DNA of 64,000 bases from Serripes groenlandicus (GCA_031761405.1 JASEVX010000011.1:18837008-18901007); one strand, 5' to 3'. Shown: positions 12,401 through 27,400, counted from the first letter of the stretch. The notes: a model not told the origin generated them from the letters alone. Made by a program: numbers and translations.

Positions 12401-15400
12401 GGTTAAAGTTTTAGGGCAAGTTGGCATTTTCATTCATAATTATTTGTGCTAGGGCTTTCATATTTGGAATATAGTTACATCTTATACCTTTCTTCACATT
12501 GAATGCTGAAGATGCTGAGTTTGACCTTCTTTTTGGGGTAAAAAACATGATTTTGTGTGGTTAAAGTTTTAGGGCAAGTTGGAATTTTATTTTGATTTTA
12601 ACTTTTTCTCAATAAGTACTTGTGCTAGGGCTTTCATATTTGGAATTTAATTAAATATAATACCTTTCTTCACATTGAATGCTGAAGATGCTGAGTTTGA
12701 CCTTCTTTTTGGGATAAAAAACATGATTTGGGGTGGTTAAAGTTTTAGGGCAAGTTGGAATTTTATTTTAATTTTTAATTTTTCTCAATAAGTACATGTG
12801 CTAGGGCTTTCATATTTGGAATATAATTACATATAATACCTTTCTTTACATTGAATGCTGAAGATGTTGAGTTTGACCTTCTTTTTGGGGTAAAAAACAT
12901 GATTTTGGGTGGTTAAAGTTTTAGGGCAAGTTGGCATTTTCATTCATAATTATTTGTGCTAGGGCTTTCATATTTGGAATATAATTACATATAATACCTT
13001 TATTTACATTGAATGCTGAAGATGCTGAGTTTGACCTTCTTTTTGGGGTAAAAAACATGATTTTGTGTGGTTAAAGTTTTAGGGCAAGTTGGAATTTTAT
13101 TTTGATTTTAATTTTTTCTCAATAAGTACTTGTGCTAGGGCTTTCATATTTGGAATTTAATTACATATAATACCTTTCTTCACATTGAATGCTGAAGATG
13201 CTGAGTTTGACCTTCTTTTTGGGATAAAAAACATGATTTTGGGTGGTTAAAGTTTTAGGGCAAGTTGGAATTTTATTTTAATTTTTAATTTTTCTCAATA
13301 AGTACATGTGCTAGGGCTTTCATATTTGGAATATAATTACATATAATACCTTTATTTACATTGAATGCTGAAGATGTTGAGTTTGACCTTCTTTTTGGGG
13401 TAAAAAACATGATTTTTGGTGGTTAAAGTTTTAGGGCAAGTTGGAATTTTATTTTAATTTTTAATTTTTCTCAATAAGTACTTGTGCTAGGGCTTTCATA
13501 TTTGGAATATAATTACATATAATACCTTTCTTCACATTGAATGCTGAAGATGTTGAGTTTGACCTTCTTTTTGGGGTAAAAAACATGATTTTGAATGGTT
13601 AAAGTTTTAGGGCAAGTTGGAATTTTATTTTAATTTTTAATTTTTCTCAATAAGTACTTGTGCTAGGGCTTTCATAGTTGGAATTTAATTACATATAATA
13701 CCTTTCTTCACATTGAATGCTGAAGATGTTGAGTTTGACCTTCTTTTTGGGATAAAAAACATTATTTTGGATAGTTAAAGTTTTAGGGCAAGTTAGAATT
13801 TTATTTTAATTTTTAATTTTTCTCAATAAGTACTTGTGCTAGGGCTTTCATATTTGGAATATAATTACATATAATACCTTTCTTCACATTGAATGCTGAA
13901 GATGCTGAGTTTGACCTTCTTTTTTGGAAAAAAAACATGATTTTGGGTGGTTAAAGTTTTAGGGCAAGTTGGAATTTTATTTTAATTTTTAATTTTTCTC
14001 AATAAGTACATGTGCTAGGGCTTTCATATTTGGAATATAATTACATATAATACCTTTCTTCACATTGAATGCTGAAGATGTTGAGTTTGACCTTCTTTTT
14101 GGGGTAAAAAACATGATTTTGGGTGGTTAAAGTTTTAGGGCAAGTTGGAATTTTATTTGAATTTTGAATTTTTCTCAATAAGTACTTGTGCTAGGGCTTT
14201 CATAGTTGGAATTTAATTACATATAATATCTTTCTTCACATTGAATGCTGAAGACGCTGAGTATGACCTTCTTTTTGGGGTAAAAAACATGATTTTGGGT
14301 GGTTAAAGTTTTAGGACAAGATAGATTTTATTTTAATTTTTAATTTTTCTCAATAAGTACTTGTGCTAGGGCTTTCATATTTGGAATTTAATTACATATA
14401 ATACCTTTCTTCACATTGAATGCTGAAGATGCTGAGTTTGACCTTCTTTTTGGGATAAAAAACATGATTTTGGATAGTTAAAGTTTTAGGGCAATTTGGA
14501 ATTTTATTTTAATTTTTAATTTCTCTCAATAAGTACTTGTGCTAGGGCTTTCATATTTGGAATTTAATTACATATAATACCTTTCTTCACATTGAATGCT
14601 GAAGATGCTGAGTATGACCTTCTTTTTGGGGTAAAAAACATGATTTTGGGTGGTTAAAGTTTTAGGGCAAGTTGGAATTTTATTTTAATTTTTAATTTTT
14701 CTCAATAAGTACTTGTTCTAGGGATTTCATATTTGGAATATAATTACATCTAATACCTTTCATTCATGATTTTTAACTTTAATATCGAGTTATTGCCCTT
14801 GATTGACTTTTAAATGTATGTAACTGTTCAGTTGCTTTTACATATAGAGTATATATAATTTAAAAGTACTTAAGTGCAATATAATGAAATAGTGCTTTAT
14901 GTGAATAAGAGGCATATAGTCGAGCGCGCTGTCCTCCGACAGCTCTTGTTATACCACCACTTTGTTGTTCTAGAATGGGCATTTCAATTTCACTCATCTT
15001 ACAGAAACTTACATAAAACTTAACGGAACTATTTACCATCTTGTGTAGTTGCGCACCCATGTAAAATACATTTACATGATTTTTATATATGATTTTAAGG
15101 GGAGAGATTTGCTATCGGACAGCTTTGTTAGCGCAATACTTTGCCATGTGGAGGGATCAGCTGCAAGATGCCCAGTTAAACAAGGCAATAGGGAGGCTGC
15201 AGAGGAAACACTTGCTGCGGAAGGGATTGAACGCCTTCAAATGGGCCATCAACAGATCCAACCTGCGACAGGGTATACTGCAGGACAGAATCTCAGGAAT
15301 CCTGATAGCTTCTAGCTTTAAAAAGGTGAGGTCAAAGGTCAAGGTCATGTTTAAAAGTCAACTTGAAAGATCTACTAGACTATTGTCTTCATGTATGGTT

Positions 15401-18400
15401 GTATTTGTTTAAGTAATTTGGTTCAAAATTTCATTAACCCTTTCCCATATAAAACAATTCTGCAGACGACTTTGAAAACATCTAGTCATAAAAATGGAAA
15501 ATCTTTATAAAAGAAGGTATAATTGCCGTAAGAAAAAGATGAAAACATTGTGGCAAAAGGAGAAAACATGGAATATCTTGATAAATTTAGGTATAATTAC
15601 AAAAAAAAGAAGATGAAAACATTTTGGCAAAAGGAGAAATCACTTGTTTTGAAAATGCTTCAAGAAAGACTTAAAGGGGACTAGACTATCAAAGTACCTT
15701 TTTTATCCTTAATCAGATTATTTTCTTCCTCTACTTTTACCAAACATGGTTTGTATGCAAAAATGTCAAGGTCATTCTTCAAGGTCAAAGTTAAATCTTA
15801 AACATGTAGGTCTTGTTAGTTGTGTTTCTTTAAAGTTTCTAATGGAAAATATATGTTTACTACTGATGAAGGATTACGTTTTGCATAAATTTTGTGATTT
15901 GTCTAAATTATAATGTTGGTCTTTGACTCAATGCTGCTATTGACTGTTGCTAAGCATACAGTATTCTTGTGGAGTCCATAGTTTCCGTTCTACCCTTTCC
16001 CAAATACAGACATATATTGCCTAGATGTTTTCAAAGTCATCTGCTGCAGATTAGTTGTATGTGGGAAAGGGTTCATTCACTCTATGTATACTGTATTCCA
16101 GTGGAAGTTCAGAACCAGTGAAAACCGTAGACTACGCACGCAACAAGCTTTCTTACGATGGCGCCAATTTACCAAAGAGGCACAGAAGTGAGTATTGGTA
16201 GAATGTCCACTTATGTTGGGCATATTATAGAAAACAACATGTTTTGTTTTGTCAGCATAGCATATCCAGTCTGTATTTGAGTTATTTAAGCGGTAGTGTC
16301 TCCCCTTACAATTTTCGAAAACTCTTTCAAAAATATACCATTCCCATTCAAACTTGGTATAAAGTAAAGTCCATTTTTGGTCGTTTTGGGACTCATAAGA
16401 CACTCAGGGATCATGCATATGTCTATTGCCTTGTTATAACTGAAATTTGTTTGAAATTGATGTTGAAACCCAATGCCTGAACATCAAAAATCAGTATTAG
16501 AAATGCTTTAATCTTTAGATTGACAAGAAGGGAAGTTAATAAACAGAATGTGTTGAGGCATAGGCTAATCTGTGTCTATACTGGACATACAATCTAGACT
16601 GTCTGTGGTTATATTGTGTAAAAGTGAAAGATGAAAATGTCCTGACAAATTCGAGTAACTAGAATTGAAGAAATATATCTTGGATAAATATCTAACTTTA
16701 ATTGCATAAATGCATACCGGTAAATGTCGATGAAAATTATTGATTGAATATTTAATATTTTAGAATTAAGACACTATTTCCATTGTAAGTCTAAAAGTTT
16801 TTACTTTTGGGACTTTTTGGACTTCTGGGACGGTCTGGTTGCTTTAACTAAGTCCGTTTTCTTTTTCTTTGAGGGCTAATTTCCATCTGTATTCAAGTCC
16901 AATAATGAACTTTCTTCTGTGTGAAATCATTTCTATGTTGATGAAAATTATTGAGTGATCATTTTGATATTTTAGAATTAAGACACTGTTTCCATTGTAA
17001 GTTTAAAAGCGTTCACATTTGGGACTTTTGGAACTTATTGTATAATCTGGTAGCTGGAACTAAGTGTCTTCCTTTTTTTTTGAGGGCTGATTTCCATCTG
17101 TATTCAAGTCCAATAATCTACTTTCTTCTGTGTGCAATCATTTCTACCTTTAACTGATTTAAGGGTTTAATTATCTATTTATCTCACAAGGGTGTCATTT
17201 CATCCTCATCATTTCTTGGTATTAAACTTAAGATTCTTTCTGGTAAGGTAATATTATAGTCTGTCAATATAAGTAACGGTTTTGCTTTGTGGAAATGTCT
17301 CGGGGGGGGGGGGGGGGGAAACAACATAAAAAAAACCTTAAATGGTAAATGAAAGTATAAAACTGTTCTTTTCTTTATAGTTATTCAATGGCAATTTAAT
17401 CTTTTACTGAATGTTTTTCTTAGCGTTTTTTAGATTCAATATGAAAAATATGTGAAGAAGAAATTACATAATTCAATCCGATCCCTTAATGTTTTCAAAT
17501 TATTTTGCTGAACAAGACAGTGGTATTGAGATAGAGCATTGGCCTTTCGTACCAAAGGTCCCAGGTTAAAACCCTGTGATAAACTGGTTCTGCCTGTGGT
17601 ATATTTCCACACAAAAGACACGAGTACTGATTTAAAAGTCCAGAAAGCAGACATCGACAACCGATGTGTTTAAACTAAACTAAACTAAGAATTAAAAGTA
17701 ATTTTAAATTTAAAAGATAAGATTTGTCTATGCACACTAGTTTATTTTAGATCTCTTAATTTTATTTTATTTTGATTTTTATATTTACAGGATAAACAAA
17801 ATGTAAATTGATTTTTTGCCTTATTTTTATTTTACAAATTTAAGCGGAATTATTTAGATTTTATTCACATTTGTCAACCGTTACCCCAGATTTAGCTACT
17901 TAGCAAACTACTTAGCAAATTTAGCAAATTTAGCCATTTTTCATGTGAAAAATATATTTTATTTCCCCCGTATGATTCTTCAGTTTTCTGACTTTAAAGG
18001 TACTCTAAGAAGAGCAGTATGCGTTTACTGTTACTTTTTGGTTTAGAAATTGAAAGCCAAATTGGTCAATATTTCTTTCTCAATAACTTTTAAAGTATTT
18101 ATACAGTATTGCATTTAGAAACATTCTGACATTTTAAGCACAGCTTAATATGTAATGTTTTAATCCCCCTTTCCCACATACTACAAATGTACAGCAGACA
18201 ACTTTCAAAATATCTAGGCAAAAATATTTAAGATCTCTTTAAATGCAAGTATAATTATCGAAAAGAGATGAAAACATGATGACAAAAGCAGAAATTGCTC
18301 ATCTATGGCAATTTTTCCTTTTGTCACAATGTTTCCAATGGTCTTTTTCTGCAGAGGCATCAGAAGGCGTCTGTATGTGGGAAAGGGTAAATCGAGGGCT

Positions 18401-21400
18401 TGGCGTGAAACGGTTGTAACTAAAATTAGTATTTTTTTACCAAGGTTAAACACCTCGCCATAAAGTCTTTAATTATAATCGTTAAATCATTTTTCTTGGT
18501 AAACAATGCAAATTTAGGTGCCATTGCTCGTTCTGAGCAATGGCACCTAAATTTGCATTGTTTACAAAGTGGTCAAAATTGCCCCTAAACCAGGGTTTTC
18601 AAAATAGGTTTTTAGTTACAACCGTTTCATGCCAAGCCCTCGAAATGATATAGTAGGTCTTGCGATGTTTCTTTCTTGAAGTTGAGTTGTTTGGACTCAA
18701 CATCTATTATTTATGGATCTTAACCCTTTCCCTCATACGACAATTATGTAGCAGACGCCTTTGAACATATTTTGGCAAAAAGTAGAAAATCTCTATAATG
18801 GAATGGATAACCTATGACTAAAAGTGGAAAACATAGTGGAAAAAGGAGAAATTGCTCATTTTGAGCAATTTCTTCTTTTGTCATTATGTTTTCAAAAAGC
18901 CGTCTTCTGCAGAGGCGTCAGAAAGCGTCTACCGTATATGAGGGAAAGGGTTAAACTATTTTAGTTTTTTAAGTGTGAAATATTTTACTTTAGATGTGTT
19001 GGGATTTTTTAAACTTAATCAGTTTTTTCACAATCCAGATTTTCATTTTGTTGTTTTAAATCTGCAGCAGATGACTGAACATATTTTGTCAAAAAATAGA
19101 AAATCTCTGTTATTGAATGGATAACCTATGACAAAAAGTAGAAAACATTGTGGCAAAAGGAGAAATTGCTTGTTTTGAGCAATTTTTTCTTTTGTCACTA
19201 TGTTTTCAAAGAGCCGTCTGGCTGCAAAGGCATCAGAAAGCATCTATATGAGGGAAAGGGTTAATAGATATCTCAATAAATGAAAGTAATTATCAAAAAG
19301 GGTTGAAAACATTGTGGCGAAAGGAAAATTTGCTGGTCATGAGAATTTTTATTTTTTGCCACAATGTTTTCATATGTTGTCTGCTGCAGAGGATTCATTA
19401 AGCCTCTGAATGTGGGAAAGGGATTATTAATGATTTAGATGATTGTTTATGAACTTTGTAGCCTTGACAGATTTTTTAATAATTTTAATTCCATTATGTA
19501 AGGTTGGATGATCTACCAATTACCCCGATACAGAGGTAAAACCAACAGCACCATGTGTAGCCTATCTCATGCTGTCTTATATTATTATATGTTTATTCTT
19601 GCCACATAGAGCAAATAACTTTGAAAAGGCAAAAAATGTGGAAGAGCTCTATAAAAGTAAGAGCAATTATTGCATACAGTTGAAAACATTTTGTGGCAAA
19701 AAGAGAAATTGCTCATTATGAGCAATTTCACCTTTTGCTACAATGTTTTCAAAAGTCGTCTGCTGCAGAGGCATCTGTTGGCGTCTATATCTTGAAAAGG
19801 GTTAAAAAACACATTTTATATCTAGCATGTTATAGGCTATGCTGTCAAGTATGCTGTTCATTTGGTTGCATTTCGTGCGTTCATATATCAAAGGGAAAAT
19901 GTTTCGTTTTTTGCATTTTTGTGGCCAAATATGACATGATTATATGAATTTATAAAATATTTTACATGAATATTTGAGAAAGCTAAATTTGATTACATCT
20001 GAAAGATTGAAATCAGTGAATTTGGTCACAAAACAACTGTCTGCATGTTTACACCGTGTTTGTGTTATGTACAGGTCAAGTATCAACAATGTTTTGTCAG
20101 TGTCTTTTTTGTGTGCTGCCTGCCTGATAAGGTAGACACGTGGGTATCACTGTGTGTCTGTCCATCTTGTCTTTCATTCTTTAACCCGTTCCCACATACA
20201 ACAAATCTGCAGCAGACAACTTTGAAAAAATCTCAGCAAAAACACGGAACAGCTCTATAAATATAGGTTTTATAACTGTAAAAAGTTAAAGACGTTGTGG
20301 CAAAAGAAGAATTTCTCCTTTCGTCACAATGTTTTCAAAAGTCATCTCCTGCAGAGGCATCATAAAGCATCTATAAGTGGTAAAGGATTAAATTACTGTT
20401 GGGTAACATAACTATGTTTGTCTTCAAACACTTGTTACCTATAAATCATTAAAACTTCATAACAGTTTTAATACATTACTGCATGCTTTTCCTAAATTGG
20501 AGCCCATATTCATTAACCATTCTAGATACATTGTTATCATGGTTGAAAAAGATGCTTCTCATCCCTTACCATCATGCAACATAATTGCAGCAGACGACTT
20601 TGAAACATCTTGTTAACTTTAATCATATAATAGAGTTGAAAACATTTTGACAAAAGGAAAAACTTCTCATTTTGCCACTGTGTTATCTAAAGTTGTCTGT
20701 TGCAAAGGCGCCAGAAAGCAAATGAATATGGGAAATGGTTAACCCTTTCCCTCATACGACAATTCTGCAGCAGACGGCTTTGAACGTATTTTGTCAAAAC
20801 ATAGAAAATCTCCATAATTGAATGGATAACCTATGACGAAAAGTGGAAAACATTGTGGCAAAAGGAGAAATTGCTCGTTTTGAGCAATTTCTTCTTTTGC
20901 AACTATGTTTTCAAAAAGCAGTCTGCTGCAGAGGCGTCAGAAAGCGTCCATATGAGGAAAAGAGTTAATCTAACACAATATCTGATTGACCTTACCATCT
21001 TTCTTAGTCAATGAGATATTTTTGACAGGTTGTGGAGATTTTAACCCTTTCCCACATGCAACAAATCTGCAGCAAAAGACTTTGGATACATTATGGCAAA
21101 AATAGGAAAAACTATTTATTAATTAAAGTATAATTATTGAATAGATTTGAAAACATTATTAGCTATTTCTCCTTTTGCCACAATGTTTCCAAAGTCGTCA
21201 GCTGTAGATTTGTTGCATGTGGGAAAGAGTTTACAATCTTCACATCCTGACAAAACAATATCATGACAATTTTTTAGAATGGCTAATTAATCTGGGCCAT
21301 GCAATTTGGTATACAGATTTCAAATTGTTCTGACGGCAAATCTGTAAGCACATGGCAATAATAATTATCGTTACTAATTTGGGAAATGGATCATTGCTGA

Positions 21401-24400
21401 TCATCACACATCAGTTATTTGTTACATTGTTTTCTGTTGGCACTAAATGCTATTTGGAAAGAGTTTAACATGGAATTGTAATATGCATTAATTTACCACG
21501 TACATGTATCACCATATTTAACAGTACATCATTGATTCAGTATAATAATTCTAGACGGGTTAACCCTTTCCCTCTGCAGCAGACGACTTTGAACATATTT
21601 TGTCAAAAAATAGAAAATCTCTATAATTGAATGGATAACCTATGACTAAAAGTGGAAAACATTGTGGCAAAAGGAGAAATTGCTTGTTTTGAGCAATTTC
21701 TTCTTTTGTCACTATAATTTCAAAGAGCCATCTGCTGCAGAGGCGTCAGAAATAGGAAAAGGGTTAAAGAATGATGTGGGATATTTTGCACGGAGAATTG
21801 GTTAGTTTCTTAGTTAGTGTGTTGATTTAAAATTAGTTCTTTTTTGAGAAAAGCACAATGTCATTGTGAGTTTTAAATGGTATCAAATAATTAAGATTCC
21901 AAATAACCATATTCCTTGATGCTGGGAACGTTTTAATGCCTTGTTAGCTGAAGTATTTAACCCCTTCCCACATACAAAAGTTTAGTAGACGACTTTGAAC
22001 ATATCAAAGCAAAGTTATGGAAAATTAACCATATATGAAAGTATAATTGTTGAATAGAGATGAAAACATTGTGACAAAAGGAGAAATTGCTCATTTATGA
22101 TATTGAGAATTGGCAACAACGTTTCATTTGAAACATTGTGGAAAAAGAAGAAATTGTTCAAATGCAAACAATGACTCCCTGTTGCTGGAATGGTATTTCC
22201 CCTGTATGAAAATCATAATTTCAAGATCCATACTGTTGACTAAATCTCAACATTTTTATCTTGATATTCCTAGAATTAGCAATAGACTTCCAGATGCAAA
22301 ACTGGACAAGTCCTTTTTAAAAACTCTTTAGAATATTATATTTATACGGTAAGCATTTGGAGAATTTGCTCATTATGAGCAAATCCACCTTTTGCAATAT
22401 GTTTTTGCATGTTGGAAAATGTCTATAAATTAAAATAATGTTACTGAAAAAGTTTGAAAAGTCATTGTTGAAAAGTTAGAAATTATTAGTTTTGAGCAAT
22501 TTCTCCTTTTGCCATTATGTTTGCAAAAGTCATCTGCTGCAGAGGCGTCAGAAAGTGTCTGTTTCTATATAGAGTACTGGTTAATCACCCAGGGATCATG
22601 AATAAGTATTCTGTTGCCATGATATAACTGATACACTGTTGAAAATGGCTGAAATCCCCAAATAAAACAAACTCATATTTTGTATATTATGTTATATTTG
22701 TATAGAATCAGGACATTGAGAAGTCAAACGAACAAGAACCTGAAACTGAAGTTGTTCAAAGAGTGGTGTGAACGATATGCTACCAGAGTTAAACAGCACA
22801 GAGCTGATGCTAATTACAGGTAAGTTTATAAGCTCTTCTGTTTCGAGGAAAAAAAGTCCGGCTATTGTGATACCCTTGACGTCGTCTGCAACGTCACATA
22901 AAACTTTAACCTAACCTCATAAATTAAAAAAAAAAAGGTTATTATTTTCAAATGAAACTTGGTACACATGTTCCTAGGACAAATATGCATGTCTATACCA
23001 AATCACATAACTCTGGCTTTAATATCTATTCAGTAATGCCCCTTTTTTGACTGAATAATTACTGACAAAAATTGAAAACATTGTGGAAAAGGTGAAATTG
23101 CTTGTTTTGAGCAATTTCTTCTTTAATCAAAATGTTTTCCAAAAGTCGTCTGCTGCAAAGGCATCAGAAAGGCACTATATGTGAGCTGGGACTACTAATA
23201 CGGGGAAGAGAAACGAGTGCGATGAGAGCCAATTGCTCTTCGTCTTTACAAAACTGTTTGTGTACGTAAACCACGATTAGCAGGTAGATAAACCTTGTAC
23301 AGGTAATGCAGAATATCGATCGATAAGAACCACAAGCATATTATATATCGCTATATAGCTTGTTGCACTCGTTTCTCTTCCCCGTATTAGTAGTCCCAGA
23401 TGTGAGAAAGGATTAAATACTGCTGAAAGTGGCAATTTATGCAAACAATCAAGCTTAAAGTACTATTAGTACTTTAACCCTTTCCCTCATACGACAATTC
23501 TACAGCAGCCGACTTTGAACTTATTTTGTCAAAACATAGAAATTCTCCATAATTGAATGGATAACCTATGACAAAAAGTGGAAAACATTGTGGCAAAAGG
23601 AAAAATTGCACGTTTTGTGCAATTTCTCCTTTTGTCACTATGTTTTCAAAAAACCGTCTGCTGCAGAGACGTCAGAAAGCGTTTATATGAGGGAAAGGGT
23701 TAACTGTATACAAAATGTATTGTAATTAGAAATGTTTTGTATTTAATGAAATGTTTTGTATTTTACAGATCTGTATTGATGTCCCACAATTGGTTGTCAT
23801 GGAAATGGTTCACAGTGGTTACCAAGGAGAAAAAGGAGAGACAGACATTAGCTATGTATGGATTATACCGCTCATTATACTTTTTATGATACTGTGTAAA
23901 ACTTATCATGCTTAATTCTTACAATTGCATCATCACAACTTTTAGCTCGCCTGTTTTTTGAAGAAAAAGGCCAAGGTATTGTGATACCCTTGGTGTCCTC
24001 ATTGTCTGCTGAGTCGTCACAAAACTTTAACCGTAACCCTTTCCCTCATATAGACACTTTCTGACGCCTCTGCAGCAGACAGCTTTTTGAAAACATTGTG
24101 ACAAAACAAGAAATTGCTCACAACGAGCAATTTCTCCTTTTGCCATAATGTTTTCCACTTTTAGTCATAGGTTATCCATTCAATTATAGAGATTTTCTAT
24201 TTTTTGACAAAATATGTTCAAAGTCGTCTGCTGCAGAATTGTCGTATGAGGGAAAGGGTTAAAACATAACTAAAAAAACATTCAACATTTTGAAATGAAA
24301 CTTGGTACACAGGCTCCTGGGAACAATACATATTATGTCTATACCAAGTCAGGTAACTCTTGCTTTAATAATTATTCAGTAATGCCCCTTAGAAAAAAGC

Positions 24401-27400
24401 AGACTAGCGCTGGCGTTCGCTTTCGGTGCTCTTGTTTGAAAAGTTTTTACTTTTTTAGGTCTTGGTGAAGAATTCATGAATAGCATCCAATTTAGACTAA
24501 TGTTAAACTGCAGGAAAGTGCAGGCTGCTCTTGGTGAAATTTGATTTGGTGACTTCTAATTGGAAAAATTCACAAAAGATTATATTTAAGGGACAATTAT
24601 CGAGAATTGTTAAATTGTCCATTTTATGTATACATAGTCTTAATTTGACAATAAATAGAAAACAAATTGTAGGCAAAGAAGAAATGACTGTCTCCTTGTA
24701 TAGAATAAAAAAACAAAAAACCTTGCCACATTGTTTTTATGAGCTTGCATATACTGAATTAAGTATTTTTAATCTTTACTTGCAGTCAACTGTATGAGAG
24801 TACATTACAAAACAAAATGTTTGTACAAATGAAGATTGAGTTTACCAAGTACAAGAAAGCTAAAGATAAACACAGGTAGCTGTATAATTATGTTATTCTT
24901 CCTGATGTTTGTTTACCCTCACACTCGCACTCTATCAATCTTTGTATGTTTGTTAAATTTCCTAAAAGTGGTTGCAATTAATCTTTTATGCTTATCCAAT
25001 TTGTCTTACCAGTGTGGTCACATACAAGAACTACCACTGTGGTTAAATACAAGAACTCTGCCACAGAAGACATTGAAAATATCAATCTTAACCCTTTCCC
25101 ACATACAGACACTTTCTGATGCCTCTGCAGTAGACGACTTTCGAAAACATGGCGGAAAAACGAGAAATAACTCATAATGAGCAATTTCTACTTTTGCCAC
25201 AAAGTTTTCAACTCTATTCATTAAAGCTGCTTTCATTTATAGACTTTTTATATATTTTTGTTTAAATGTTTTCAAAGTTGTCTGCTGCAAATGTGTTGTA
25301 TGTGGGAAAGGGTTAAAATATTGAAAATTTCTACAATTGAAATCATAGTAAATGAACAGAGTTGAAAACATCGTGGCAAAAATTGCATGATGAGCAATTT
25401 CTCCTTTTGTCACAATGTTTTACAAAATTGGTCTGCTGCAGAGGCCTCAAAATGCCTCTATATGTGGGAAAGGGTTAAGATATTTAACCCTTTTCCACAT
25501 ACAACAGATCTGTAGCAGATGACTTTTAAAACAGCATTATTAGAATATGGAATATCTATAAATGCAAGTATAATTAGTGAATAGAGTTAAAAACATTTTG
25601 GCAAAAGGAAACATTGCTCGTTTTTGAGAAATTTCTCCTTTTGCCACAATGTTTTCGAAAGTTTTTTGCTGCAGAGGTATCAGAAAGCGTCTATATGTGA
25701 GAAAAGGTTGACATCATATCTCTTTAATTTGTTCAGGATTTTCCAACTGAAGGTGGCCATACAGGCATGGAAATTAGGCAGCCAGTTGTCCACGGTTGAG
25801 AGAGAAACCAACTGCAGAGTGGCTGAAGTATGCTGGATAAGGACCACTGTGAGGAACTCCTTCACCACCTGGAGGGACGCGCTGTTGACCAGGAGAGCTG
25901 TCCGCATGTCAGATGCTAACATTATAAAGTATGTGGTTATTTCACTGTCCCAACACTTTACATGAATTCGGAGATCTGATATATGCAAATAAGTATTTTA
26001 GCTAATAAAAAAAGAATTGATATGTTTTGTTTTTGTCACAAACAAAAGCCATGTGATGCATGAGAACCACGTAGTTTTTATTAATTGTTTGTTTCAATAT
26101 TTATACTTTCATTTTAAGAGATTTTCTATATATTTGCCAAGATAGTTTCAAAGTTGTCTGCTGCAGACTTGTTGTACATGTAAGTGGGAAAGAGTTAACC
26201 AAAATAGGCAATATTTCTTGTAGTTGGTATGCACAATATGAGTTCTTTTATATATTTGATATATTGTGAGGAAAGAGAAGTTGCTTATGATTATAATTAT
26301 GAATAAATGACAGCTATTGCTTTAAACACTTATTCGTCTCTATTTATTGTCTCTTATTTCATACAAACATAACTGTACAATGCATCTTGCATTCACTATA
26401 GCCTATTTAATGCTAGGACATCTTGCTTAACGCTTTCCCACATACAGACATGTTCAAACACCTCTGCAAAAGACGACTTTTGTCACATTGTTTTCAATTT
26501 GAACCAACTTTCCATTTACTGTGGTTTTTCCATACTTTCAAAGTCGTCTGCTGCAGAATTTATATAAGTGGGAAAGGGTTAGGGTTTGCCTTTTGGTCCA
26601 CATTTCCGCAGTATTATAAAAGATATGAAATGTAATGTCTGATAGATTTTTCACATTATGACAAGTTGCCTCTGTTAAACAGGAGCAATGACTTCGATAA
26701 CACTTTCCCACATAGACAATTCTTTAGCAGACGACTTTGAACATATTTTGCCAAAAAATAGAAAATCTCTATAATTGAATGGATAACTCATGACTAAAAG
26801 TGAATAACATTTTGGCAAAAGGAGAAATTACTTGTTTTGAGCAATTTCTTCTTTTGTCACTATGTTTTTAAAAAGCCGTCTGCTGCATAAAGCGTCTATA
26901 TGAGGGAAAGGGTTAATGGCACTTTTTATACCCCCAAAAAACAAAGTTTTGGGGGGGGTATATAGGATTCACTGTGTCGGTCGGTCGGAAGCCATATTTT
27001 GTCCGGCCTATTTCTTACAAACCACTGGGTGGAATTCAATAAAATGTTACATGAAGCTTCTCTACCAAGAGGAGATGTGCATATCCTAAAGGGGTTACAA
27101 TTGCATGATATTTTACAGAGTTATGGCCCTTTTACTTATTAAGTTGTTGGTCATATTTTGTCCGGCCTATTTTTTACAAACCACTTGGTGGAATTCAATA
27201 AAATTTTACATGAAGCGTCTATACCAAGAGGAGATGTGCATACCCTAAAGGTCTTACAATTGCATGTTATTTTACAGAGTTATGGCCCTTTTACTTATTA
27301 AGTTGTTGGTCATGTTTTGTCCGGCCTATTTCTTACAAACCACTGGGTGGCATTCAATAACATTTTACATGAAGCTTCTATACCAAGAGGAGATGTGCAT

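Larger units (their letters stand above)
16188..22705. other. Intron 4, repeat-filled
   Basis: Holds a diverged tandem duplication near 16730-17140, a poly-G run, a SINE, a long foldback at 18392-18643 and about ten MITE copies. No exon-like sequence or gene is seen within it. Confidence 0.6.

Noticed and set aside
7772..14760. CRISPR-like regular array
   Set aside because: Monomers are 158-176 bp and adjacent without unique spacers, in an intron-bearing eukaryotic gene. It is a tandem repeat.
16534..17160. Possible missed exon near the duplicated block
   Set aside because: Neither copy keeps an open frame with fitting GT-AG sites, and exons 4 and 5 already join in frame without it.
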